NCBI RefSeq assembly: GCF_900169365.1
Contig: NZ_FXZH01000010.1
Coordinates: 62,001 to 126,000 of the forward strand
Source: Brevibacterium sp. 239c
GTDB taxonomy: Bacteria; Actinomycetota; Actinomycetes; Actinomycetales; Brevibacteriaceae
Reading direction: 5' to 3'
Length of the DNA: 64,000 nt
Shown here: one piece after another, positions 24,854 through 33,509 of the stretch
Layout: every line of letters begins with the position of its first letter
Position numbering within the stretch: the first letter of the stretch is position 1
Program-made: the position numbers and the translations under genes
The notes under the pieces: generated by a model
What the model was told of the DNA's origin: nothing
What the model saw: only the letters and a program-made list of their open reading frames with translations
Databases searched by the model: none

Positions 24854-25132
24854 CTAGCCGCGCAGTTCGCGGATCGCCTCGATACCTCCGTCATACGCGG
24901 CAGAGATGTCTTCGAGATCGATCCGATCCGGCAGATCGCCGGCGGACTGATGTCTGAGCATGAACTCCACAGCGGCCCGAGCGGTGGCATCGTCATTGCG
25001 CAGCACACCATCCGAGACGTCTTCGGCATCGGAGAGGATGAGCACGATCTCCTCTGTTCCGGCACCCGTATGAATGCTGGCCAGGAACTCTCCGGTGTCC
25101 TGTAGTTCGATGTCGATGCTCTCTTCAACCAT
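24854..25132 (-). CDS. Small acidic protein of unknown function
   Basis: 92 residues on the strand opposite its neighbours. I do not recognise the family. The start MVEESIDIELQDTGEFLASI, the acidic VLILSDAEDVSDG and the helix DATARAAVEFMLRH suggest a soluble alpha/beta fold, without membrane segments or Cys. A good ribosome site (AGGAG, 7 bases before the ATG) and sensible composition argue it is real. It lies between tctA and a DUF1989 gene; no function inferred. Confidence 0.6.
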   Translation of the reverse strand: MVEESIDIELQDTGEFLASIHTGAGTEEIVLILSDAEDVSDGVLRNDDATARAAVEFMLRHQSAGDLPDRIDLEDISAAYDGGIEAIRELRG

Positions 25133-25291
25133 TTCGGTCTCCTACGGTGCGGCGCGAACGGCGGCTCTCTTTTCAGCATAGACCTCGTCGACAACCACTT
25201 GGGCCGCAGGCGGCAACGTGGCATCGTGGCAGACAGGCCACCGGACATCGCGGTTGGAACAACGCCGGACACAGCAGCAGGGGAGACGATC

Positions 25292-26134
25292 ATGGCAGAG
25301 AACGCACGTCTGACCGAAGCGGCCTACCAAGGTCCCGCGCTCGACGTCGACGAAGACTTCTACGGACGAATCGGGCAGGACACGGACGACCGGGAGATCG
25401 TCGACGAATTCACGATTCCGATCCGTTCCGGTCAGGCATGGGACGTTCCCGCTGGCCATGTCTGTCGAATCTCCACAATCGAGGGACCGCAGGTCGGCGA
25501 CCTCAATCTGTGGAACCGCCACGATCCCCGGGAGAGATTCTGGGCTTCGCGCACCCGCCAACTTCAGGCCGCACACCTGTCGACCTTCGACCGTCTGTGG
25601 TCGACCCTGCCCTTCCTGCGACCGATGGCCACAATCGTCAACGACACTCTGGCCGATTACGGCACCGACCCCGAAGGCGGCCGACTTCATGACACTCTCG
25701 GTACTCGTTGCGATCCCTACGTCTCGACGATGCTCAGCGGAGTCGACTTCGACAATCACTGCCACTCGAACTTGGTCCGAGCCATCCTCCCGTTCGGGCT
25801 GACCGAGTTCGACGTCCACGATGTCCTCAACGTCTTTCAATGCACGGGACTGAATGACAACGACGAATACTTCATGAAGACTTGTCCCGCCAGACCTGGC
25901 GACCACTTCGAATTCTTCGCGGAACAGGACCTTCTGGCAGCCCTCTCCACCTGCCCCGGCGGAGACCTGTCCAAGCCGATGTTCGGCGAAGGCAATGACG
26001 ACCCGGTCGAGAACTGCCACCCACTTCAGGTCACGGTCTATGCGCTGCCAGAGAACCTCCTCGGCGATTGGAGTGAACCGGAATCACCGAACTACCGAGG
26101 CATGCATGGGCTAAAGCCGCAGACATGGGCCTGA
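25292..26134 (+). CDS. DUF1989 / urea carboxylase-associated family protein
   Basis: 280 residues. Conserved stretches are HVCRISTIEGPQVGDLNLWN, SRTRQLQAAHLSTFDRLWS, HDTLGTRCDPYVSTML, DNHCHSNL, DVHDVLNVFQCTGLN and CPARPGDHFEFFAEQD, with several Cys/His positions that may bind metal. Family members occur beside urea carboxylase and amine or guanidine metabolism genes. The ATG at 25292 follows GGGGAG. The frame is open upstream but non-conserved. A truncated relative of its C-terminus sits at 30.1-30.3 kb, across the ABC transporter. Confidence 0.82.
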   Translation: MAENARLTEAAYQGPALDVDEDFYGRIGQDTDDREIVDEFTIPIRSGQAWDVPAGHVCRISTIEGPQVGDLNLWNRHDPRERFWASRTRQLQAAHLSTFDRLWSTLPFLRPMATIVNDTLADYGTDPEGGRLHDTLGTRCDPYVSTMLSGVDFDNHCHSNLVRAILPFGLTEFDVHDVLNVFQCTGLNDNDEYFMKTCPARPGDHFEFFAEQDLLAALSTCPGGDLSKPMFGEGNDDPVENCHPLQVTVYALPENLLGDWSEPESPNYRGMHGLKPQTWA

Positions 26135-26436
26135 TCTCGTCGGGACAGGTTTGCGACTACATTCACCTCGCTGCCCGGCGTCCCGGGCGGGCCTCCTAGG
26201 GCCTTGGTCACGACGGTCGCGAGCGTGCGACAGTGTCGGAAGACCTCCGGTTCACCGGCGCCAGGGAACAATGAATTTCCCGGTGAGACGCTCAGCGGCA
26301 ACACCCTGAACAGACAACCAGTCCTGCAGCAATTTCGGGCAGAAGGACAGAACTTGTAGTACGGTCCAATCGTGGGCGGCTTCGTAGCGGAGGCTTCGGA
26401 CATGTGACTCAAACTACGAAAGCTGGTGAATAGGCA
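26135..26436. other. Intergenic region before the ABC transporter
   Basis: 302 bp. A 106-codon open frame exists on the minus strand (26092-26412) but shows no recognisable domain. I see no clear operator; the promoter of the transporter operon should lie near 26340-26420. Confidence 0.5.
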
Positions 26437-27078
26437 GTGCTCGACTTCGTGTCGTCAAGGTGGATGGACATATTGTTCCGCTCCTATCAGCACGCGAGTC
26501 TTGTGGTGCAGTCGCTGGTAGTGGCGACCATCATCGCTCTGCTCATTGCCATGCTCGTATCCAGCCGGCCATGGGGCTCGGCTGTGGCGAACGCGGTTTC
26601 CTCGATCGGCCTGACGCTGCCGTCATTGGCGCTCTTGGGACTGGCGGTTCCGCTGGTCGGGATCGGCACGTTGCCTTCAGTGATGATCGTGATCTTCTAT
26701 GCCACATTGCCGATTCTGCGCAATGCCATCGTCGGGCTGCAGAACATTGATGAGGACCTGCTCGAATCCGCGCGCGGACAGGGAATGAGCCGACGGGCCG
26801 TCCTCCTGCGCGTCCGGCTGCCCATGGCCTGGCCGGTCATCATGACCGGCATTCGCGTGTCCGCGCAAATGTCGATGGGAGTAGCTGCCATCGCCGCCTA
26901 CGCTCTTGGCCCCGGCCTCGGTGGCTACATCTTCTCCGGACTCAGCCAGATCGGAGGGGCGAACGCCCTCTATTACGCCCTCGCGGGCACCATCGGCGTC
27001 ATCATTGTGGCGCTGATCGTCGACCTTGTGCTCGTGCTGATTGCGCGCCTGACTACTTCGAAGGGATTACTTGTATGA
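26437..27078 (+). CDS. Osmoprotectant-type ABC transporter permease (OpuCB/ProW family)
   Basis: 213 residues, about five to six TM helices, with the BPD permease EAA-type loop ESARGQGMSRRAVLLRVRLP. GLTLPSLALLGLAVPLVGIG and the TGIRVSAQMSMGVAAIAAY region match OpuCB-like permeases. The start is a GTG at 26437 with a weak Shine-Dalgarno. It is the first of four genes joined by 4-bp overlaps. Such systems take up glycine betaine, choline or related quaternary amines; substrate unproven here. Confidence 0.87.
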   Translation: MLDFVSSRWMDILFRSYQHASLVVQSLVVATIIALLIAMLVSSRPWGSAVANAVSSIGLTLPSLALLGLAVPLVGIGTLPSVMIVIFYATLPILRNAIVGLQNIDEDLLESARGQGMSRRAVLLRVRLPMAWPVIMTGIRVSAQMSMGVAAIAAYALGPGLGGYIFSGLSQIGGANALYYALAGTIGVIIVALIVDLVLVLIARLTTSKGLLV

Positions 27079-28325
27079 CAAAGACTCATCAGGACTCGAC
27101 GTTCCAGGCAGGTGTCGACATCGAGCTGCAGGGAGTCACCAAACGTTACTCGAGCAAGGGTGAAGCGGCAGTCGCCGCCTTGAATGTTGCCATCCCCGCC
27201 GGTGAGATGGTGATGTTCGTCGGACCTTCCGGCTGTGGCAAGACGACGTCGCTGAAGATGATCAATCGTCTGATCGAACCGACAAGCGGTCGGATCCTCA
27301 TCGACGGCGAGGATGTCACCGACATCAACCCGACCAAACTGCGTCGGAAGATCGGCTATGTGATTCAGGGAGGCGGAATGATTCCGCACCTGAGCGTCGG
27401 CGACAACGTAGGTCTGGTTCCAAAGCTGCTGAACTGGGACAAGAAACGCATCCGCGAACGGGTCGATTTGCTGATGGACCTGGTGGGGCTCGATCCCGTG
27501 CACTATCGCGATCGTTTTCCCCGTGAGCTCTCGGGTGGCCAGCAGCAGCGTGTGGGCGTGGCCCGCGGACTCGCAGCCGACCCTCCGATCATCCTGATGG
27601 ACGAGCCGTTCGGCGCCGTTGACCCGATCACCCGCTCTCGTCTCCAGGACGAGCTCATGCGAATCCAGTCGGACTTGAAAAAGACGATCGTCTGCGTCAC
27701 ACACGACATCGACGAGGCGATCAAGCTCGGTGATCGGATCCTGGTCCTGGAGCGTGGAGCCAGGATCGCTCAATACGACACACCGGAGAGCATCCTTGCC
27801 GCTCCGGCCAATGAATTCGTCGAAGACTTCATCGGGTCCGGATCGACCCTCAAGCAGCTCAGCCTGCGTCGCGTGGACGAACTGGATCTCACGCAGCCAC
27901 CGACTGCGCACATCGGAGACCGGGTCGCCGAGGTGGAAGAGCGAGTGAGAGCGGCAGGAGAGACGTCGGTGATCGTGCTCGACTCGAGGGAACGGCCGAG
28001 GGAATGGCTCAGCCTGCGCCAGCTTCGCCACGCCGACGAGGTGCCCACCCCCACCACCGACCTGCAAACCGTCATCGACCACAGGTCCACACTCAACGAC
28101 GCTCTGGACGCCATGCTGGCCTCCAGCCATGGCGGTGCCATGGTGACCAACCGCGGCCGCTATATCGGAGTGCTCAGCTACACAGCAGTGACCGACTATG
28201 TGCGTGCACTCAATGAACAGGCCTCCGATGAGGCCGAAACGTCGGGGCCCCGAGCATCCGAAGCTACCCGGACATCCCCGCTGACGCAGGAGAGCTCCGG
28301 TCGAAGTTCCGGAGCCGGTGCGTGA
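27075..28325 (+). CDS. Osmoprotectant-type ABC transporter ATPase with CBS domains (OpuCA family)
   Basis: 416 residues. The NBD shows Walker A GPSGCGKTTSLKM, Q-loop VIQGGG, signature LSGGQQQRVGVARGLAA, Walker B IILMDEPFGAVDP and the switch His in CVTHDIDEAI. A C-terminal region (about 290-385) reads as paired CBS motifs (RVAEVEERVRAAGETSVIVL ... GAMVTNRGRYIGVLSYTAVT) that sense ionic strength or nucleotides in OpuA/OpuC. It overlaps both neighbours by ATGA-type junctions. Confidence 0.92.
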   Translation: MTKTHQDSTFQAGVDIELQGVTKRYSSKGEAAVAALNVAIPAGEMVMFVGPSGCGKTTSLKMINRLIEPTSGRILIDGEDVTDINPTKLRRKIGYVIQGGGMIPHLSVGDNVGLVPKLLNWDKKRIRERVDLLMDLVGLDPVHYRDRFPRELSGGQQQRVGVARGLAADPPIILMDEPFGAVDPITRSRLQDELMRIQSDLKKTIVCVTHDIDEAIKLGDRILVLERGARIAQYDTPESILAAPANEFVEDFIGSGSTLKQLSLRRVDELDLTQPPTAHIGDRVAEVEERVRAAGETSVIVLDSRERPREWLSLRQLRHADEVPTPTTDLQTVIDHRSTLNDALDAMLASSHGGAMVTNRGRYIGVLSYTAVTDYVRALNEQASDEAETSGPRASEATRTSPLTQESSGRSSGAGA

Positions 28326-29068
28326 TGTGGGGCAGACTTTCTCGCGAAGACAGAATCCTCCTGATTGGGATCCCAATCCTGGTGGTCCTAATCGTCGCCG
28401 GCTGGTTCATCTGGCATGCGACGGCCGATCTCGACGATATCGAGGCCCGGACTCTGGCAGTCGCCAATGTGGCGACGTTGACCCGACAGCATATTGTGAT
28501 CGTCGTCATCGCCACCATCGCGGTTATGGTCACGGCGGTTCCGACAGGTGTTCTGCTCACCCGTGGAAGACTCTCCTTCTTGGCCGGTCCGGTCACCTTC
28601 ATCGCGAACATGGGCCAAGCAGCCCCTGTGATCGGTGTGATCGTGCTCCTCGCCATTTGGCTGGGATTCGGCACACCCGTGGCGGTGCTGTCACTGTGGA
28701 TCTACGCATTTCTGCCGGTCCTGGCCAATACTGTGGCCGGGCTGCGCGGCGTTGACCGAACGATCCTCGAAGCCGCTCGAGGGATCTCCATGTCGCCGGC
28801 CCAAGTGCTGATGCGAGTCGAACTGCCGATGGCGCTGCCGGTCATCATGGTCGGTGCCCGCACCGCGCTGGTGCTGCTCGTCGGCTCCGCCGCCTTCGCA
28901 ACCTTCATCTCGGCCGGCGGCTTGGGGAACCTCATTACGACAGGAATCAACCTCTATCGCTTTCCGATCCTCGTGTCAGGAGCGATGCTCATTGCCGCAC
29001 TCGCCCTGGCCGTTGAATGGTTCGGACGACTGATGGAAGTCGTGCTGACTCCGAAAGGGATGAAATGA
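28322..29068 (+). CDS. Osmoprotectant-type ABC transporter permease (OpuCD family)
   Basis: 248 residues: one N-terminal TM (ILLIGIPILVVLIVAGWFIW), an insert, then about five TM helices with the coupling loop LEAARGISMSPAQVLMRVEL and ANMGQAAPVIGVIVLLAIWL. This second permease presumably pairs with the one at 26437. It overlaps the ATPase stop and the binding-protein start. Confidence 0.87.
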   Translation: MMWGRLSREDRILLIGIPILVVLIVAGWFIWHATADLDDIEARTLAVANVATLTRQHIVIVVIATIAVMVTAVPTGVLLTRGRLSFLAGPVTFIANMGQAAPVIGVIVLLAIWLGFGTPVAVLSLWIYAFLPVLANTVAGLRGVDRTILEAARGISMSPAQVLMRVELPMALPVIMVGARTALVLLVGSAAFATFISAGGLGNLITTGINLYRFPILVSGAMLIAALALAVEWFGRLMEVVLTPKGMK

Positions 29069-30024
29069 GAAAACTGACGACCGTATTCCTCGCCCTTCTC
29101 ACGTGCATCACTTTGGTCAGCTGCGGCCTCGGGACTTCCGGCGGGTTCACCAAATCCGGCAGACTTGCCGGGGAAGTGTCCAAGATCGATCTGTCCGGCA
29201 TGGACGTCTCGGTCGGGTCGAAGAACTACACCGAGCAGATCCTCCTGGGCAAGATCGCCATCGTCCTTCTGCAGTCCGCAGGCGCCAATGTCCACGATCT
29301 GACCAACATTCCAGGGTCGACCTCGGTGCGCCAGGCCCAGCTCGAAGGCGATGTGAACTTCAGCTTCGACTACACGGGAACAGCTTGGGTGACCTATCTG
29401 GGCAAGACCAAGCCGATACCGGACGAACAGCGTCAGTTCGAGGCTGTGCGAGACGCCGATGCTGAGCGCGGTCTGGTCTGGCTGCCGCCGGCGACGATGA
29501 ACAACACCTACACCCTCGCAGTCAAGTCGACTGTCGCAGAGAAGTACGACCTGAAGACGCTCGATGACATCTCCAAGCTTCCCGAGGAGAAGCGCACGTA
29601 CTGTGTGGACGCTGAGTTCAACGCGCGCAGCGATGGTTTCGATCCGATGCTCAAGGCGTACGACCTTCCGCCGCCGGAAGCAAGTGAGAAGTCGATCATG
29701 GACACCGGTGCAATCTACGCGGCCACCGCAGGCGGCACGTGCACCCTCGGCGAGGTATTCACCACCGATGGGCGAATCCCGGCGCTGAACCTGGTGCCGC
29801 TGTCGGACCCGAGGGCGTTCTTCCCCAAATACAATATGGCTCCCGTCGTCAACGAAGACCTGATTGAGCAGTATCCCCAGCTCAAACAGCTGCTGAAACC
29901 GATCATCGACGACCTGGACAATGAGCGGATGCAGGAACTCAACCGGCAGGTCGACGTCGATGGCAAAGAGTACTCCGACGTCGCCTTTGAATATCTGTCG
30001 AAGCTGGGCATCGTCAAAGAGTAG
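29065..30024 (+). CDS. Osmoprotectant-type ABC transporter substrate-binding lipoprotein (OpuCC/ProX family)
   Basis: 319 residues with a lipoprotein signal: MRKLTTVFLALLTCITLVSC, lipobox LVSC. The mature part has VSVGSKNYTEQILLGKIAIV, LTNIPGSTSVRQAQLEGDVN, FSFDYTGTAWVTYLGKTK, the pattern of OpuCC/OsmX-like receptors. ATG 29065 overlaps the permease stop (ATGA). Aromatic-cage residues cannot be assigned safely by eye, so betaine, choline or another cation remains open. Confidence 0.9.
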   Translation: MRKLTTVFLALLTCITLVSCGLGTSGGFTKSGRLAGEVSKIDLSGMDVSVGSKNYTEQILLGKIAIVLLQSAGANVHDLTNIPGSTSVRQAQLEGDVNFSFDYTGTAWVTYLGKTKPIPDEQRQFEAVRDADAERGLVWLPPATMNNTYTLAVKSTVAEKYDLKTLDDISKLPEEKRTYCVDAEFNARSDGFDPMLKAYDLPPPEASEKSIMDTGAIYAATAGGTCTLGEVFTTDGRIPALNLVPLSDPRAFFPKYNMAPVVNEDLIEQYPQLKQLLKPIIDDLDNERMQELNRQVDVDGKEYSDVAFEYLSKLGIVKE

Positions 30025-30046
30025 TCCACCTCAGCGAGCGTTGGTG

Positions 30047-30288
30047 AGCTGATTCGCAGGCCGCGCCCATTCGTCGGTGCCTATGTCGGCTATGACATCT
30101 CCACCTGCCCCGGCGGAGACCTGTCCAAGCCGATGTTCTGCGAAGGCAATGACGACCAGGGCGAGAACTGCCACCCTCTTCAGGTCACGGTCTACGCACT
30201 TCCCGACTACCTCCTCGGCGACTGGAGAGAGCCGAGTTCACCGAAGTACCGGGGTGGACACGGTCTCAAGCCTCAGACCTGGTCTTAG
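30047..30288 (+). pseudogene. Chimeric remnant: AraC N-terminus joined to DUF1989 C-terminus
   Basis: One uninterrupted frame reads ELIRRPRPFVGAYVGYDIS and continues as TCPGGDLSKPMFCEGNDD to GLKPQTWS and TAG at 30286. The first part matches the AraC regulator at 34436 (LRPFVGDYAGYDIS; about 30 of 36 nucleotides identical over the core). The second part is 52 of 62 residues identical to the C-terminus of the DUF1989 protein at 25292. The join is near 30098-30101, where both parents have CTC(C). No start codon or ribosome site is evident and both domains are incomplete, so it is a fusion relic. Confidence 0.8.
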
Positions 30289-30290
30289 CC

Positions 30291-31571
30291 TTAAGCGACC
30301 TGGTTCTCGGCAGCGTACGGGCGCCCGCCACTGAACCAGCGGAGGAGTGCGGCACAGATGGCGAGAAACGCCACGAAGCCGCCGTACCAGCAGGCAGTGG
30401 CGAAGAGTCCGATGGCGGGGACGAGGACACCGGCGATGACGACCGGAAGTCCGAATGCCAGATAGCAGACGACGAAGACGGCGGCCATCACCTCAGCGTT
30501 GGCTTCCGGCTTCACGACTGCCTGGATGGTTTTCAGGGCACCTGGGAAAGCGGTGCCGAACCCGGTGCCGGTGATGACGACCGCGAGGCAGTACAGCTGA
30601 GGCGAATTGAGGGAGAGCGCCACCAGGGTCAGGGTGCTGCCGACGGCGAGTGAGATCGTGCCGAAGAGGGTGACGGTGCGCGCGGATCGGTCGCGCATGA
30701 AGAATCCCGCCAGCCCACCGGCGCCGGCGAGCATCGTGACGATCAGTCCGCTGACCAGATGGGAACTCGAATGGAACTCGGCGGTGATGATGTTGGCACC
30801 GAGGGACAGGTACAACCCTCCCGTAGCCCAGCCTGCGATGAAGGCCGGCACCGCGAACAGGAACGCCTTGCGGACTTCCCGGGGCAGTGCAGCGCGCGGC
30901 AGAAGAGATGCCCACGCGCCACTTCGACGAGCCGAGGTCTCCGGCAGGACCCAGATGATGCCGGCAAGAAGCAGATAGGTTCCTACGAGCGTCCCGAAGA
31001 CCACCGTCGAACCGCCGCCATCGATGAACACAGCGAGAGTCGCTCCCGCGAACAACCCTCCGATGGCCAGTCCCGCCATCGCGGAGATGGCGTTCCAGGA
31101 GGAAGCCGAGCCGGGCTTGTGCGGCAATTCCAGATCGACGACCGTCGCTGACAATGTCGACAGCAGAACCCCGCTGGCCATTCCTTGGACGACGCGAGAC
31201 AAGATCAGCGCCACTGCACTATCGGCATGCCAGAACAGGACCATGCTGAGGGCGAGCACCACGAAGGCCGCGCAGATCACGGGTCGGCGTCCGACGTGGT
31301 CAGACAGTGCGCCGGCAGTGAGCAGAGTCGCCAGCAAGGCTACGGCGTAAGCGGCGAAGACCACCGTGATCATCACAGGGGCAAAACCGAACTCTGCCTG
31401 GATGACAGGGTAGAACGGAGACGGTGCGCTGGCACCGGCCATCATCGCCGAGGTAGCGATCAGGACTAGGCGCAGACGCTAGCGCTCACGCGACCACCAG
31501 GCAGAGGTGGGTGCCGGCTGAGCTGCGGAAGCAGGAGCTTCTTCCGTAATGTTCGAAACTTTTGGAACCAT
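30291..31571 (-). pseudogene. MFS transporter with in-frame amber stop
   Basis: From ATG 31571 the frame reads MVPKVSNITEEAPASAAQPA through WWSRER, then TAG at 31481-31479, then continues without shift as RLRLVLIATSAMMAGASAPS into a full 12-TM MFS protein with the AGALSDHVGRRP loop A motif. Without the stop it would be 426 residues including the stop position. Translation could restart at ATG 31445 (384 residues) but would lose half of TM1 and has no ribosome site there. CAG to TAG is the simplest cause. Divergent ArsR and paired operators show it was a regulated efflux-type gene. Confidence 0.75.
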
Positions 31572-31618
31572 TATTGGAGAGTATACGAGATGCTCAGACA
31601 GTTCAACTATTATCGAAC
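31551..31618. promoter_or_regulatory. Two GTTC-N10-GAAC operators 50 bp apart
   Basis: Sites at 31551-31568 (GTTCGAAACTTTTGGAAC) and 31601-31618 (GTTCAACTATTATCGAAC) flank the divergent MFS and ArsR starts. The same half-sites and spacer length suggest one ArsR-type dimer bound at each. Confidence 0.62.
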
Positions 31619-31931
31619 TATGGTTGCCAATGAAAAACTGCCACACCCGGATCGCGAGGACATCGAGCTGACCTCAGTACTCTTCGCTCTCAGCGACGAA
31701 GCCAGGCTGGCTCTGGTTCAGCAGCTGCGGTCGGGGCCGATGGATATGGCCGACTGCTCGGCACTGGGTCCGGGCGTGCCGAAGTCGACTCGCTCGCATC
31801 AGGTGAAGGTGCTGCGCGAGGCCGGTGTCATCATCAGTGAGCTCCATGGTCGGAATCGACGACTGACGCTGCGCCGTGAAGACATCGACGCGCGTTTTCC
31901 CGGGCTGCTGGAGTCCGTGCTGCAGGGGTGA
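31590..31931 (+). CDS. ArsR-family transcriptional regulator
   Basis: 113 residues with winged helix LTSVLFALSDEARLALVQQL and VPKSTRSHQVKVLREAGVII. The tail RFPGLLESVLQG resembles the ArsR at 6956. ATG 31590 has GGAG ten bases upstream but would place the second operator inside the coding region; ATG 31620 (MVANEKLP) starts just after the operator but lacks a ribosome site, so it may be leaderless. It is divergent from the amber-interrupted MFS gene and likely its repressor. Confidence 0.83.
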   Translation: MLRQFNYYRTMVANEKLPHPDREDIELTSVLFALSDEARLALVQQLRSGPMDMADCSALGPGVPKSTRSHQVKVLREAGVIISELHGRNRRLTLRREDIDARFPGLLESVLQG

Positions 31932-32020
31932 CGGCAGCTTTCTCGCTGCTGCTTCCACCTCGACACCGCATCCATCCGACAATCTATCCACCCCGATTCT
32001 GGATCCCAGGAGATCAAATC

Positions 32021-32953
32021 ATGACGCAGCTCTCGCTTCTCAACCGGTACGCAGAGCGGCTCGGTCTGCGCGATTCTGCTCCAGAACTGTGCCGTCGAGC
32101 CGAGGGGACAACCACACAGCTGATCGACCTTCTCGATGAGCTCCTGCAGGCGCACACGCAGGCGATCTGCTTCGAGAACCTCGAGGTCATTGCGAACCTT
32201 GCTCGGGGCGAGCTGAAAGCGGTTTCGCTCGATTTCGAGTCGGTGGCTGACAAGCTGCTCGATTCCAAACGTGGTGGATACTGCCACGAACACGCCACCC
32301 TCATTCGCGCGGTTCTGACCGAACTGGGAATCTCGGCGCATCCGATCATGGCTCGGGTCCACCTCGGCGAGGGCCGGGTCGCACCTGGCGCGCTGACACA
32401 TCAGGCGACGATCGTTCGGGTCGATGCTCGCAGCTTCCTCGTGGATCCTGGGTTCGGCGGCGGAACACCGGAAGTTGCACTCGAACTGTCGACGTCCGCA
32501 CCGGCGCGGATGACGCCGCGTGGTGAACATCGCCTCGTGCCGGCGGAAGCGGCGCTTGATCCTGATATGCGGGCAGAGGCCGAGTGGGCTCTGCAGTCTC
32601 GGACGAGTCGCGACCAGGAGTTCCGCACCGTCTATGCCTTCGCCGATGTGCCCCGGCCGCAGGCCGATCTTGAGCTGGCGAACTGGTTCACTTCAACGAA
32701 ACCGGGGACTCCTTTCACCGGGCCGCCTGTCCTCGCACGTTCGCTGCCCGACGGCATCAAGCTGACCTTGGACGGACGCCGATTGCGACGAGTTTCCTAC
32801 AGCCCGGACGGTGATCGCACCGAACACGCGATCGCAGACGCCGCAGAATTCGCCGAGGTCCTCACTGCCGAATTCGGACTTGGGGTGGACAGGGAATTCT
32901 CCGATGTGGCCTGGAATGCAGCCATGTCCACGACGGACGACGGACTGTCCTGA
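32021..32953 (+). CDS. nat: Arylamine N-acetyltransferase
   Basis: Transfers acetyl from acetyl-CoA to arylamines, hydrazines or related acceptors in the cytosol. 310 residues from the ATG at 32021 (AGGAG, 8 bases upstream). The Cys-His-Asp triad is visible: Cys88 in KRGGYCHEHATL, His127 in LTHQATIV and Asp142 in LVDPGFGGG. The early AICFENLEV motif and length (family about 275-310) fit. It follows the ArsR by 89 bp in the same direction and may be co-transcribed. Confidence 0.92.
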   Translation: MTQLSLLNRYAERLGLRDSAPELCRRAEGTTTQLIDLLDELLQAHTQAICFENLEVIANLARGELKAVSLDFESVADKLLDSKRGGYCHEHATLIRAVLTELGISAHPIMARVHLGEGRVAPGALTHQATIVRVDARSFLVDPGFGGGTPEVALELSTSAPARMTPRGEHRLVPAEAALDPDMRAEAEWALQSRTSRDQEFRTVYAFADVPRPQADLELANWFTSTKPGTPFTGPPVLARSLPDGIKLTLDGRRLRRVSYSPDGDRTEHAIADAAEFAEVLTAEFGLGVDREFSDVAWNAAMSTTDDGLS

Positions 32954-32986
32954 AGCGAGACTGGGCTGTGGCGCTTCGGCGAGGCG

Positions 32987-33472
32987 TCACCCAGCCTTTT
33001 GGGCGCCGACCTCGGCAGCCACCTCGGCGGCTGAACTCGGAGTGACGGGACGAGCCTCCGCCCCGGCCATCAGTGCCTGCAGGCCGACAGTGAGGTGGTG
33101 CCCCCAGGCTGTCGTGCACACGGAGTGACAGGCGAGCTGAGGCCGGAGTCCGACGTGGGTGAAGTCGACCCGAGTGCCGTGACTCAGCTCGACGAATTCG
33201 AAGATGACGTCGGTGCCGACCCACTCGTCGAGTTCCAGGCGATGCTCAGAGGGGATGACCTGCCAGGACAGTCTCCTTCCCGCGAGAGACTCGCTGACTC
33301 GAGATTTCGAGTAGTGGATTCCCGGGACCTCATAGATGAAGGACTCGGCCACGTGACGGGCAGATCCCGAGATCATGGTGTTCCACCAGATGTTCGGCTG
33401 TGCCGCGAATGAAAATGCTTCGGACGGTGTGCATGGAGCAGTGAACGTAGAAGTGAAATTGTCATTTTCCAT
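32987..33472 (-). CDS. SRPBCC/AHSA1-like domain protein
   Basis: 161 residues with the START/Bet v1-like pattern: TFTAPCTPSEAFSFAAQPNI, WWNTMI, a central RRLSWQVIPSE and the C-terminal helix region WGHHLTVGLQALMAG. The ATG at 33472 follows GGAAG. Such small proteins bind hydrophobic ligands or act as co-chaperone-like factors. It is directly downstream of an ArsR-AHSA1 fusion gene on the same strand (37-bp gap), so probably under its control. Confidence 0.75.
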   Translation of the reverse strand: MENDNFTSTFTAPCTPSEAFSFAAQPNIWWNTMISGSARHVAESFIYEVPGIHYSKSRVSESLAGRRLSWQVIPSEHRLELDEWVGTDVIFEFVELSHGTRVDFTHVGLRPQLACHSVCTTAWGHHLTVGLQALMAGAEARPVTPSSAAEVAAEVGAQKAG

Positions 33473-33509
33473 TGTGCTTCCGTTTCGAATGAGAGCTGCA
33501 GCATGTCGT

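Noticed and set aside
26092..26412. Possible 106-residue gene on the minus strand
   Set aside because: Cys/Pro-rich peptide with no recognised family, overlapping the end of the DUF1989 gene.
26973..28376. 467-codon open frame antisense to the ABC transporter ATPase
   Set aside because: The ATPase on the plus strand has every expected motif; the other frame is a shadow.
30047..30288. Remnant as a functional small gene
   Set aside because: No start codon with a ribosome site, and both homologous domains are only fragments.
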